Shown: piece by piece, positions 54,128 through 64,000 of the stretch
Layout: each line of letters begins with the position of its first letter
How positions within the stretch are numbered: the stretch's first letter is position 1
Assembly: GCA_031772625.1 (NCBI GenBank)
Contig: CM062819.1
Location: 820,175,503-820,239,502 of the forward strand
Length of the DNA stretch: 64,000 nucleotides
Direction of reading: 5' to 3'
Origin: Pinus tabuliformis
Taxonomy: Eukaryota; Streptophyta; Pinopsida; Pinales; Pinaceae
Translations under genes and position numbers: made by a program
The notes under the pieces: generated by a model
The model's database searches: none
The model's input: the letters and a program-made list of their open reading frames with translations, nothing else
What the model was told of the DNA's origin: nothing

Positions 54128-55762
54128 CCCTTGATGCAGGTTTAGTTTCTTTAGAATCTACTCTTCTTCCTACGTCACTTCCCAATCTTCTCCATTCCAA
54201 GTATCTGCTAGTATAGTTTCACGAATATGGCTCAAGGTTTTTCCCCAAATTTGGTCTTTTGTCATTTCTTTGTTTTGGAAGATTATTCTGTTTCTTTCTT
54301 TCCAAATCATCCACATATTCATCCCTACTGCCAGGTTCCAAGCTCGTCTAACCACCGGACTCGTAAATTGTCCACCTCCCCAAATTTTAATAGTGTTTTT
54401 AATGCTCTGTTGATCTCTATGGGTTTTTCTGAAAAGCCTTCTAACCTCTTCCCACTGTCGTTGAGCTTCTGTGCATGAGTTAACGAGGTGTTCTTGTGTT
54501 TCCTGTTCTTGTTTACGGAGAGAACATCTAGGGGGGCCATGTATGCCTCTCTTTTGGAGTTGGTCCTAGGTCAGAATATGGCCTTTGGTAACTAGCCATA
54601 TGAAATGGGCCACTTTCGGCCACCAATTGCTATTACATATTTGTTTCCAGGTCCCTGTGGCTATCATATCCTCTGGTTCTCTGGTGTTTAAAAGATGATA
54701 AGCTTCTTTAATTGAAAAATTTCCTCTTATTGTGTGTCCCCATCTCAGAATTTCTGGTCTAGATCTTATAGGTATTCTCCTTGTCTGCATTTCCTTTTGA
54801 TATAACTCTTTTTGCTCTCCAGCTATTTGATCCATCCATTCTTCTGGACTCTTCCAGATTCTCCATAATTCATCTTGGCTCTCTATCTTCCAGAAGTCTC
54901 TGACTAAATTCATTCCTTTCTCAGCTACTTTTTGGCCTATGTCCATTACGGTTTGTAGTCCATTCATTCTTTCTCTTTGCTGCCAGACCTCCTCCCAAAA
55001 TAATGCTGAGCTGTCGTCCCTGATTTCCCAAAAAGCATGTCTAGTTATCATTTCTTTATTGAGACTAGCTAGATTCCATATTGTCGACCCTTTCGATATA
55101 TCCCTTATTCTTAATATTTCCTCTGGTTTTGTAGGCATATTATATTTTTTTGTCCATATTCTTTTCCATAGTTTGTTTCCTCCATTCAACCAACACCACC
55201 ATAACTTAGCACCCATTGCCTGGTTCAAAACATAGGGAACTCTAAGGCCTAATCCTCCTTCCATATTGCTTTTCACTAAATCCTTCCAAGATACCAAGGA
55301 CCATTTCCTTTGATCCTTCTGACCTCCCCATATAAATTTTTTGAAGATCTTTTTCATCTTTGCGCACGCTCCTTTTGGGGCCGCCATTGTTGATAGTTGA
55401 TATATTGGTTTTGATTGGAGTACTGCTTTAACTAAAACTGCGCTACCCACGAAATTTAGAGTTCTGAAAGACCAATTTGCTAGTTTTCTAGCAATTTTAT
55501 CAAGGGTTTGTTGCCAGTTTGACATCCTCAAGGGGTTTAGGGCTAGTGGTGTTCCAAGATATCTGGTTGGGAGTTCCCCTGAGCAAAATCCCAAAGTTCT
55601 AGTCAAGAAATTTTTTATATTTCCAACAGTGTTGAAAAAATACGTGCAGGATTTGTCATTGTTAATTTGGGTACCAAAAGTTGTCATGAAAAGGTCTAAA
55701 ATTGCTTTGATTCTGCGAGCTTCTCTAAGGGACACATTACAAAAACAACATGATGTCGTCAA
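54128..55762 (-). pseudogene. LINE ORF2: RT thumb, connection and zinc-finger (zf-RVT)
   Basis: An open frame of 398 residues (54566-55762) with TRYLGTPLALNP, ANWSFRTLNFVGSAVLVKAVL, KKFIWGGQKDQRKWSLVSW and GGLGLRVPYVLNQAM, all typical of plant LINE RT C-terminal regions. Next comes the FSIKEAYHLL-type zf-RVT region (WPKVAHFIWLVTKGHILT, then PPRCSLRKQEQETQEHLVNSC) at about 54480-54700 and a WMIWKERNRIIFQNK segment. Confidence 0.85.
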
Positions 55763-56684
55763 AAAATTGTTGATGGGTAATAGGAAGGTTATTACCCCAA
55801 ATTTGGATTCCTTTGAGATTCTTTTCTCTAACTTCTTTTTTGATGTATCTTCCTAGGCCTTCTACAGCTATGATGAATAGGAAAGGAGACAAATGATCCC
55901 CTTGTTAGAGACCTTTGGATGCTTTAAAAGGTTGCGAGGGGGTTCCATTCACCAGGATAGAGAAATTGGTGGACGAGATCATGGTTGAGATCCATTCAAT
56001 CCATCTATTACAGAAGCCAAAAGCTCTTAAAACTTCTTTTAGGTAATTCCAATTCAAACGGTCATAAGCTTTTTAGAGGTCAAGTTTGATCATCATACCT
56101 GCTTCCTTTTTAACTTTTAGATAGTGCACCACTTCTTGGGAGACCACCAGCCCGTCCAAGATTTGCCTACCTTCAACGAAGCCTGTTTGCTCCGGGGAGA
56201 TAATGCTAGATAAGAGAGGCTTGAGTCTTTTAGCCATTAAGGTAGCTATAATCTTATATATCACATTATAGAGGGCAATAGGTCTAAAGCCCTAAGGGAC
56301 TTCTGAATTAATATCTTTAGGAATTAGAGATAAGAGGGTTGAGTTTAGGCTTGTACTTACCTTTTGTTTCCTTCTTGATTCTTCCACTACATCTAGTATG
56401 TCTTGGCCCAAGAAGTCCCATCCTGCTTGATAGAATTCCGCCGTGAATCCATCGGGGCCTGGGGCTTTATTCTTTTTCATTCCTTTCACTATCTCTTCTA
56501 CTTCTTCTAGAGTGGCTGCCCTCATCAAGGCTAGGTTTTTTTCTCTAGTGATCCTGCTCAGAATCTCATTATAGATTCTTTCAATAGCTTCTCCTCGGTC
56601 AACATTGGGTTCCATGAGGAGATCCTTGAAATGCTTCACCAAGGCTTGTTCTATTTCCTCATGATGCGTAACTCTTGTCCCTGC
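55763..56684 (-). pseudogene. LINE ORF2: reverse transcriptase core
   Basis: RT blocks in order: KKNKAPGPDGFTAEFYQ, FRPIALYNVIYKI, QTGFVEGRQILDGLVV, KLDLxKAYDRLNW (catalytic Asp), QGDHLSPFLF and QQFFDDIMLF (Asp pair; Phe where Ala is usual in FADD). Stops occur at about 56289, 56072, just before QGD and after the Asp pair. This copies LINE RNA at the nicked target. Confidence 0.85.
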
Positions 56685-57857
56685 TTAGTTTCTAATAGAG
56701 AAAATTATATTTCTTTGCCTTCTTTGGATCATTTCTTGGTGGAAGAACTTTGTGTTTCGTTCCCCTTCTCTTAACCAGTTTACCCTGGATTTTTGCCTCC
56801 ACAAGATTTCTTCTTGTTTTCGCCTCTCTTCTAGTTGCCCTATCAGGATCCCTTCCTCTTTAGCCAGGTCATCACTTCTACCTATATTTATTATTTCTTG
56901 TTGGATTTGCTTCATCTTCTGTTCTAGCAGCTGCTGATCTTTGAGTATATGTCTGAATTCTTCCTTATTCCATTTCTTGATGTTTCCTTTCAGTTCTTTT
57001 AGTTTCATCTGAAATTTTTTCATTTTGTTTCTTCCTCTCTGACTGCTTTGTTTCCACCATTCTTCTACTTTCTTCATAAAATTTTTATCCCTGAGCCAAA
57101 AGGCTTCGAATCTGAAGGGCTTTCTCTTAGGGCTGGCTTTTATGTCCAGTTCAGCTTTAATCGGCCAGTGATCCGATCCCATTCTAGGAAGAATCGCAGC
57201 TTCAGTGAAAATGTCCCAATTTATGATTTGTTCTGATAGTAGGAATCTATCTAGTCTAAAGGCAATTTGGTGTCTACCTCCCCTCCTGTTATTCCATGTA
57301 TATATTTTGTTTGTTGTCTGTATATCTACAAGCCTTTGAGCTACTATCTAATCTCCGAAGGCTTCCATGTCTATCTCTATTCTTCTGAGCCTGCCCTTTC
57401 TTTTGTTTAAAGATTTTATCATATTGAAGTCTCCTCCCACTATCCAAGGTGAAGTTGGATAAAGGGATCGCATGACTGCCAGGTTCTAAAGGAAAACCCT
57501 ACGTTCACTCTGTATATGGGGCCCATATACATTTGATAAGAGAATCCATTCTTGAGAGCCTAAAATTCTAAATCTCGCTGAGAGGATGTGTGGTATGCTG
57601 GTCCAATCTTCAAATTGGACTACCTCTAGGTTCCAAAGGATTGCTACTCCTCCAGCACTACATGTCGCATCTTAACCAATGATCTCATAATGCGGCTTGA
57701 AATTTTTCATCACTTCTCTTAGTTTGCTTTCCCGTAATTTTGTTTCTTGGATTAACATTATATTTGGCTTATCCCTTTTGAGTCTCTCTTTCAAATATCT
57801 CTGTTTTCCCTTACTATACAACCCTCTGATATTCTAGGTTGTAATAATCATTTCAAT
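56685..57857 (-). pseudogene. LINE ORF2: endonuclease (exonuclease-endonuclease-phosphatase fold)
   Basis: The ATG at 57857 starts MIITT, then a TAG, NIRGL and further on LIQETKL (catalytic Glu), SNVYGPH, VGGDFNM (Asp/Asn), RLDRFL and GSDHWPI (Asp-His). All endonuclease signature residues are present. Stops stand in at least four places. It would nick the target DNA. The last part (57182-56685) is an open helical linker to RT. Confidence 0.85.
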
Positions 57858-59258
57858 AGTTTTAGGGGTTGTTGGAAGACCTCTGACAATGGTACAACTT
57901 TCCCTGAATTTACTAGCATATCTCCTATCATTTGAATGGTCTCACTCATAGGTCTCCTTCCTCTTTTCCTTCCACCTTTCCCTGTGGTTCCTGTTTCTAT
58001 GTGCTGATCTCCTTGTGATCCAAGTTGCTCTGGTTGCTTTGCTATCCATCTTCCTCGTTTTTCCTCGTATCTTTGAAACATGTCTTTATAGAGTTATTTC
58101 TGGTCATCTAGTATAAACCGTTCATCCAAATGCTTCCATTCCTGTAGAAGTTTCCTCATGATCTATTCTTCCTCTCCTTCTTGTTCCTGCTGCGGATCTA
58201 TTTCCATTTGAATCTGTTCTTGTTCCCGATCTCCCTTCTCTCCCTCTTTTTCTAGTTCTATGTTATTCGTTTCCTTGTTTTCCTTCCTGTTTTCAATCTG
58301 GACTTCTCTTATTTCTTCTTCCTCTTCTTCTCCTTCCACTTCCATTTCTAGATCTCGCAGGACCTTGAACTGGTTCTGGCTTTTCTGATTGCCTTCTGGG
58401 TAAGAAGGGTTTAGTTTGGTCTTTCCTTTTTGAGGTTTCTTTCTTCTCTGCACTTCCGTAAACCCTCCTCTGTTTCCTTTGTTCATCTTCCTCTCCTGCT
58501 CTGTACTTCTTTTTTCATCCCCCTGATTTATTGGAGTGTTACATTCATTCATCAGATAGTGTTTAAACAACAGACCATACTCATGGCATCATCTACACCT
58601 GAATGGGATGTGTTCATAATCAACTAGCTGTTGCCAGACTTCATCGTGATATTCTATTTCAATTTGGTCCAGCAATGCTTATGTGATATTCATGTAGACA
58701 CATATCCTGGCATATGATGTATATCTTCCTCTCTTGGTGGTTTCTGCTACCTTCACAAAAGTCCCGATTGAGTTCTCAATTCCTTCTAAAATCTCTAGGT
58801 CCCAAAACTCTCTCGGGAGTCCAAACAGTCGAACCCAAACTAGTGCCGCTATTTTCTGGGTTGTAACACTCTTCCTATTTCCTCATGAATAGTCCTGCAT
58901 TGTTGAAGAAATATGGTCCCTCTTCAAATATCCTCTCCTTATCCTCTAAATTTGTGAATATTCCTGTGAAAAAACCCTTTGCCCCTAATTTAAGATCTAT
59001 ATGCCCTTTGGGTTTCCACTTTTGTTGTATGCATTTCATCAAATCTTTCTCAGATGGCCATGTTCCTACAAACTTGTAGATAAGTGCATGGTCTTTCATA
59101 TACCCTCTGTACTCTTCTAATTTATTATTCAGAATTACGAACCTGGGTTTTTGGTTGCCCTCGGTAGACATTTGTTCCTTGTTCGCACCTGCCATGCTAC
59201 TCCCATCACTAACGCATCCTTGCCACGATTTCCATGTTCTCCGTTTCCACCGATTCAA
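57848..59258 (-). pseudogene. LINE ORF1 (DUF4283-like with zinc knuckle)
   Basis: The minus strand from 59258 encodes a DUF4283-type N part (HALIYKFVGTWPSEKDLMKCIQQ, KGFFTGIFTNLEDKERIFEEGP), then in another frame VWVRLFGLPREFWDLEIL and ARICVYMNI, and at about 58575-58615 a zinc-knuckle beginning PFRCRRCHEYG. The C-terminal part (58570-58163) is highly charged and Glu-rich; a last piece (58081-57848) is basic and ends at the ORF2 start, which it overlaps by about 10 bases. There are several frameshifts. ORF1 proteins coat LINE RNA. Confidence 0.75.
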
Positions 59259-59553
59259 CTTGATTCCCCTACTGTGATCTCCTTGTAGGAGGGGATCTCT
59301 CCCCCCCCACTTTCTTCAGTCATTTCCGCACAGTCTGGCCTAATCTCTGTGACTTCTGCCCTTATTTTAATTGTCAATGTTCTGATGTGTGGTTCCTCAG
59401 GTGGGCACGGGGTCCCCTGCACCTAGCCAGGAGCAGGTCCGCCTGGGGATGCCTGTTCCCAAACCCTAACCCTAGTTTTCCATCACTCTTCTCAACCGTT
59501 CCTCCACCTCCAATGCGCACAATCCCTTTCGGTCATAATGCCCATGGAACTTT

Positions 59554-60703
59554 ATAACATAGCTCATTGCAATATTTACAATGACTACTGCTGAAACATG
59601 AAAAACATATCGTTTACTGGAGCTTTGTAACACAACTCATTATGGTATTTATAATCACCACATATACACAAACACATTTTCTTCGACCAAAAAATAACCA
59701 TACTATCTATGGAGCTTTATAAATCCAACTTGATATAGTATTTACAATAATATACACATATGCACATTTTCTCAACCAACAAATAAAAAGGATACGATGC
59801 CTGCATATGCAACAAGGGAATCCATAGGTGCACACCTCCACCCTCGAAGTAATACTAGGATTCACCTCCTTTCCAGGAAGTCCAGAATGCACTGCCAAGT
59901 CAAATTTGCATCCAATGTCTAGCGCTACAATCAATGCCACTTGTCCTCTCAGTGAACAGTTACCAGCTCATTGTTCCACGGCGCACTCCCAATGTGCATC
60001 TGATTCCATCTGCCAATGTTAATGACTAAAAAAAATCCATCCCCGGTCTTCCCTTCTTTGCTACATAGTCCCTCAAGAAATCTAGTCAACCCCTTCCATG
60101 CAGTCACTCACCTTCCAAGTTCCACTGGCACCCCTATCTCAGGTAGTCCATCCCTTGCCAAGGCTTCCTCGCATAAGAAGATACAAAACCAAGGAAACCA
60201 AGGCATATACTTGCCTCAAACCATCATACTGGTCATGGCATGCTCATGGCAATCAATGGACACTATTGGGTAACAGTGTCCCACAATGGCCCTGCTCCTG
60301 AAGTTCTTTACCAGCATACTAATGTATTTTCCAATTCCTTTTGTTGACGCTACTAATTCTTGCAGTCGATTTCAACCACCCAACTGGGAATTTTCATGCT
60401 TCCTATACCAAGAACATAAATCCCATTATATTTAAAATAAATTCAAATCATACCTCATTGGTAGCTCGTCAAAGGTACACTCCCAATCCTGTTTACTTCT
60501 GATAACAACAAGTCAAACTAGCATCTTTGACCAAATCATCATGTATAAATATGTCACATAAGGTTGGCTCGAAACACAACCATCATAGATCAAAATCATA
60601 GCTCACATGTAACCATCATAAACCAGAATCATATATCACATGTAATCATCATAGACTAGAATCATAAATAACATGCATAATTAAATTGAAATAAAATATT
60701 GAT
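59554..60703. other. Unit 2 non-coding sequence, right of the LINE
   Basis: Collinear with about 7960-9135. No gene is visible in either copy. Confidence 0.6.
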
Positions 60704-60715
60704 ACTTATCCTTTA

Positions 60716-60881
60716 ATAGTTATAAGAAGAGCTTCGGCGTAAATCACATATAGAAAGACCTTTGTCGACGCGTTTCGAGCCAGCAAGTGTGGCTCATCGT
60801 CAGGACAAGCCACACTTGCTGGCTCGAAACGCGTCGACAAATGTCTTTCTATATGTGATTTACACCGAAGCTCTTCTTATA
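60716..60881 (-). mobile_element. Palindromic insertion, Penelope-like terminus
   Basis: Arms of 76 bases (60719-60794 and 60808-60883) pair with two mismatches around a 13-base loop (CATCGTCAGGACA). A 12-bp target repeat ACTTATCCTTTA flanks it (60704-60715 and 60882-60893), and unit 1 near 9130 has the site once, so it is a true insertion. The content (CGAAACGCGTCGAC, CTGACGATGAG) is of the kind found in the terminal repeats of Penelope-like retroelements, which occur in conifers. It has no coding capacity. Confidence 0.8.
60760..60809 (-). ncRNA. Hammerhead-ribozyme-like motif
   Basis: The minus strand reads UUGUC (stem I), CUGACGA (core), an extra U, GAGCC...GGCUC (stem II, 9-base loop), GAAA (core), C-GC-G (minimal stem III), UC^ (cleavage site) and GACAA (stem I partner). 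All three stems pair and the conserved core residues are present. The unpaired U after CUGACGA is a departure from the canonical core. The copy in the other arm lacks the CUGANGA part because the loop is asymmetric, so only the minus strand has a full motif. Confidence 0.65.
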
Positions 60882-60984
60882 ACTTATCCTTTAGTCGACC
60901 CTTAGCTTTTACCTTGTCTTTATTCCGTATGCACTTCAGATCATTTTCCAGACCTGACAAACACCAAGTGTCTTCTCCTCAACC

Positions 60985-61900
60985 ATGTGCACACACACAT
61001 AGTGTACATCCCACACATACAACCACACGTGGCACCACACCATGCAATACATGCATCTACACCTGACATACAACAAATACACCTACACCCAGTGTACAAC
61101 ATAACACAATACATACTCCTACGTCCGATTTATGACACAACATAATACGTATACATACGCAATGTACATCACAAGAAATGCATACAAATACACCTGATAT
61201 ACAACACAACTCATACATCTATTCCCAATGTACAACGCCACACAATACATGTACCCACACAGAGTACAACACAATGAATACACATGTCACTATACGTCAA
61301 CTACACAATGCACATACATAGTACTGCATGTACACAACATAACATATATGGCATGCACATAATGCCATATGTACCACATGTACACAGTACCACCGATACA
61401 TCACAACCACCTACACAACATGTGCACAACATCACATGTAGATGACACCACCTACACAACGTGTATACAACGCCACATGTACACTGCACCACTTTTACAA
61501 CGTGTACACAATACCACATGTACGTAGTACCACATACACGACATGTATTTGACACCACCTATACACAATGCCACATGCACAACATGTACATAGTACCACC
61601 TATACACAACACCACTTGTGCAACATGTACACAACACTGCATGCACACAACACCACTTGTACAATCATGCACACAACACCATATGTACATCGCAGCACAT
61701 GTACAACATGCATGCAACACCACATGTACCTAACACTGAATATCCAACATGTACATAGCATCATCTGTACACAACACTGCATATCCAACATGCGTAGAGC
61801 ACCATAAGCACACGACACTATCTTTACCACCTTGTACATAATAATTTCATAACAACATGTACACACACTATATACATACAACACTGTATGCACACAACAT
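60985..61900. repeat. AC-rich minisatellite, unit 2
   Basis: Uninterrupted copy of the array split by element A in unit 1. Degenerate ACACAACACCACATGTACA words. It contains the empty site of element A (AATACATGTACCC near 61248). Confidence 0.8.
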
Positions 61901-62090
61901 CAAAAATGCAACATGTATGACATAGAAAACATATGCACAACAATAGTACCTCACATCCAAATGCACACTACCTCTACCAAGAAACCTTGCTTCCAGTGTC
62001 TTATCCATGCTTGTCCCAATATGCTGCAAACCACACTACTTTATTTCGTGGATGCATCTATCAACATTACCTATCATAACATAAACATAG

Positions 62091-62519
62091 TGTTATTCTC
62101 TTAACCTGCAAAATGATACCAGAATACTAAATATGCAAAGAAAACATACCCAGGACATAGAACAATGAGAAATAACAACAAGTATTTTATTATTCAGAAA
62201 GCAATCTTCACTTGCCTCTTCGAGGGGGCAACCTCCAATAGAGCTGAGCTCAATTACAAAATAAGACACGATGCTCCTCGAGGGGAGTCTCTATCCTTTA
62301 TATAGGATTCATACATGCAATACCATGGGGCAATACCATGGTTCTTATTAATACCATCTATCTAATAACATGGCCCATTTGCAACTAACTGTGGTCCCTT
62401 CATTAAATGCGGGTTAACCACTTACAATTATTAATATGGGCTTTATTGACTCTTTGCTTAACTATAACTATGACTCGATCCTATTACATAAATAAGGGGG
62501 TTAGGGTTGGACCCTAACA
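62091..62519 (-). mobile_element. Solo LTR
   Basis: 429 bp bounded by TGTTATTC and CCTAACA, with target repeat CATAG (62086-62090 and 62520-62524). Unit 1 near 48142 is the empty site. On the minus strand it starts TGTTAGGGTCC and has a TATATAAAG box (62296-62304), so it probably read in that direction. The size fits a Copia-type LTR; the family is not certain. It was left by recombination between the two LTRs. Confidence 0.85.
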
Positions 62520-62524
62520 CATAG

Positions 62525-62894
62525 GCATAATGCAAGCATACAATATCAATTCATGTCCACATGATACTGACCTCATATATTTGTCATGACTACTCTTCCC
62601 AATTGATTCCTCATAAGACCAACAATATCTTCATGTCATTTGATTCCTCATATTAACCTCCACAAGAATGATTCCTGATGACCCTGTCAAACAGTGACAC
62701 AAATACGTAGATACATACACATATACAAGCATTAGCATAAAAATCATGATCATGTTAGGCAACGATTGCATACATACACACACATGCATGTAAACGTCAA
62801 CATAAAATAATAATGATCTAATCATTCAACGACATGCATATATACATGTATATGCTTATAGACATCAACATAATCATGATCCCTACATAATTAC
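62525..62894. other. End of unit 2, non-coding
   Basis: Collinear with 48147-48519. No gene. Confidence 0.6.
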
Positions 62895-64000
62895 ATAAGG
62901 TCAAGGTTAAGAGAACTTGCTTATTTTTTCATAGCATGCAAAATATTTAGAACAATCATTCCCAACATAGCTAAGGAACTTGAAACCTCAGATCCATTTA
63001 CTTTACCCTTCCTGGTTACCTTTCTGATGACTGTACTGTGATCATCCATTTACCACAATGGACCCAATCAATCCAACTGACTATCATAGTCTTACCTCCT
63101 GTTGTGCTTACTCATGCATAGAGCTTCATCTAAGTCTTACATTACCTATTGGGTACCACACAAATCTCCCCGAGCTCCATTAAATTTCCTCCTTCCCCAA
63201 CTAATTCCCAAGACACTCAAAACAATAAAGGAAAGGCTGAGAAGAAAACAAGAAGAAAACCATGGAAAACCAACAACAATATGACACCACAAACAAAGTG
63301 GCATAGCTATGCACTAGACACAATCAAAATCGCCATTCAAGCACAACAATTGCAAAAGACCAAAAGCACAAGACTAACAACAAACACCATGACACAATCC
63401 CCATGGTTCCCAAGGAAAGCTCAACCCGAGCCTTCTTCAGAATTTCATGGAAGTTTCCTTGCCATGCAATCCCCTGCATCATATTGCCATAAACACATAA
63501 CTGTTAGTGCATAAATAAACATAATGACATACTAGTTACCTTACCTTGTTGTACCAAACACGTTGCTTGCAACTGAACACATCCACGCCATCTCTCAAGG
63601 GACTCCAATTCCCTTGACATATCCACCTGCAACTAGAGATTGACTAATATACCTATCAAGTACATGTTCATGACTATAGAACATATCCACATAATTTTAG
63701 ACAAAATCAAGGTTAAGAAGACTTCCTATATGTGAGGCACTCATTCGTTTGGAATTAGGGTTTCCAAACATAGCCAAAGGAATTCTTGTCCAATTCCTTT
63801 CTTTTACCCTTTTTACCTTGTTGCAATCAAGGCTTACTATGTATTGTCACATCACCCAATTGTTAGTTATATAAACATATAAACTATTACCTTTTCATAC
63901 TAATACCAAACATGTTTCTTGCAACTGTTTACCCATGTCAATCACACGTTCCAAATATCAAGACAATCATATCTATCAATTTGAAATCAACCTTTACAAA
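62895..64000. other. Right flank outside the duplication
   Basis: AT-rich. I see no gene. A phrase at about 62885-62965 (CATAATTACATAAGG, TCAAGGTTAAGA, AACATAGCTAAGGAA) recurs in diverged form at about 63690-63785, which hints at an old repeat of about 800 bp. Confidence 0.45.

Larger units (their letters stand above)
51857..59533 (-). mobile_element. Full-length L1-type LINE
   Basis: 7.7 kb on the minus strand, inserted in unit 2 with a target duplication of about 20 bp (CATAATGCCCATGGAACTTT at 51837-51856 and 59534-59553). Unit 1 near 7955 is the empty site. The 3' end (left) has only a short T run on the plus strand. The order on the minus strand is ORF1 (nucleic-acid binding), ORF2 (endonuclease, RT, zinc-finger, RNase H), then a third frame. 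Stops and frameshifts make this copy dead. Confidence 0.9.
48520..62894. repeat. Tandem duplication, unit 2 (interrupted)
   Basis: This is the second copy of the 6.1-kb unit. It is interrupted by a LINE (51857-59533), a palindromic insertion (60716-60881) and a solo LTR (62091-62519). Removing these with their target duplications leaves about 6.06 kb, against about 6.10 kb for unit 1. The end at 62892-62894 matches the end of unit 1 at 48520-48522. Confidence 0.88.

Overview
This window is intergenic, transposon-dominated DNA from a land plant with a large genome. No host protein gene, rRNA or tRNA gene is visible. The evidence for a plant is a set of nested Ty3/gypsy LTR retrotransposons with primer-binding sites complementary to plant tRNAs (initiator Met, Asp, Arg), a chromodomain-type gypsy relic, a plant L1-type LINE with a C-terminal RNase H, and plant-like short introns. 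A conifer or other gymnosperm is my guess from element size and a Penelope-like hairpin; I cannot prove it.

Layout. Positions 1-1405 and 62895-64000 are flanks with no clear gene. Everything between is a two-copy tandem duplication of a unit of about 6.1 kb (unit 1, 1406-48519; unit 2, 48520-62894). The units differ mainly in what later jumped into them, so each copy gives the empty site for insertions in the other. Unit 1 received element D (3476-6671, a scrambled chromovirus) and element A (9534-47339). Unit 2 received a full-length LINE (51857-59533, minus strand), a 166-bp palindrome that reads as a Penelope-type hammerhead ribozyme on the minus strand (60716-60881), and a solo LTR (62091-62519).

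Nesting in unit 1. Element A (LTRs 865 bp, gag and protease but no polymerase, plus a long accessory frame) was split by element B (14207-43191, LTRs 1063 bp, plus strand). Element B was split by element C (25272-39267, LTRs 2125 bp, minus strand). All three have TG..CA-type LTRs of exactly matching pair length and 5-bp target duplications. LTR divergence follows the nesting: A is clearly older, and B and C each differ by about 1 percent by eye.

How the genes work together. B and C carry full gag-protease-RT-RNase H-integrase sets. C is nearly intact, with one stop between gag and pol. B has in-frame stops and one frameshift, and has a second RNase H downstream of integrase. A, B and C each also encode a non-structural accessory protein: sense in A and C, but antisense and apparently spliced in B. 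The three proteins share a short motif, [IL]-T-x3-[VMI]-x2-[IL]-T-x-L-[PS]-x(1,2)-G. B and C also each carry their own short DNA word scattered on both strands in LTRs and non-coding parts (CCTGCGCTG in B, TCCTGTAG in C). I infer a possible accessory-protein plus cognate-motif system, analogous to the VANC anti-silencing proteins of Arabidopsis VANDAL transposons; this is a hypothesis, not shown.
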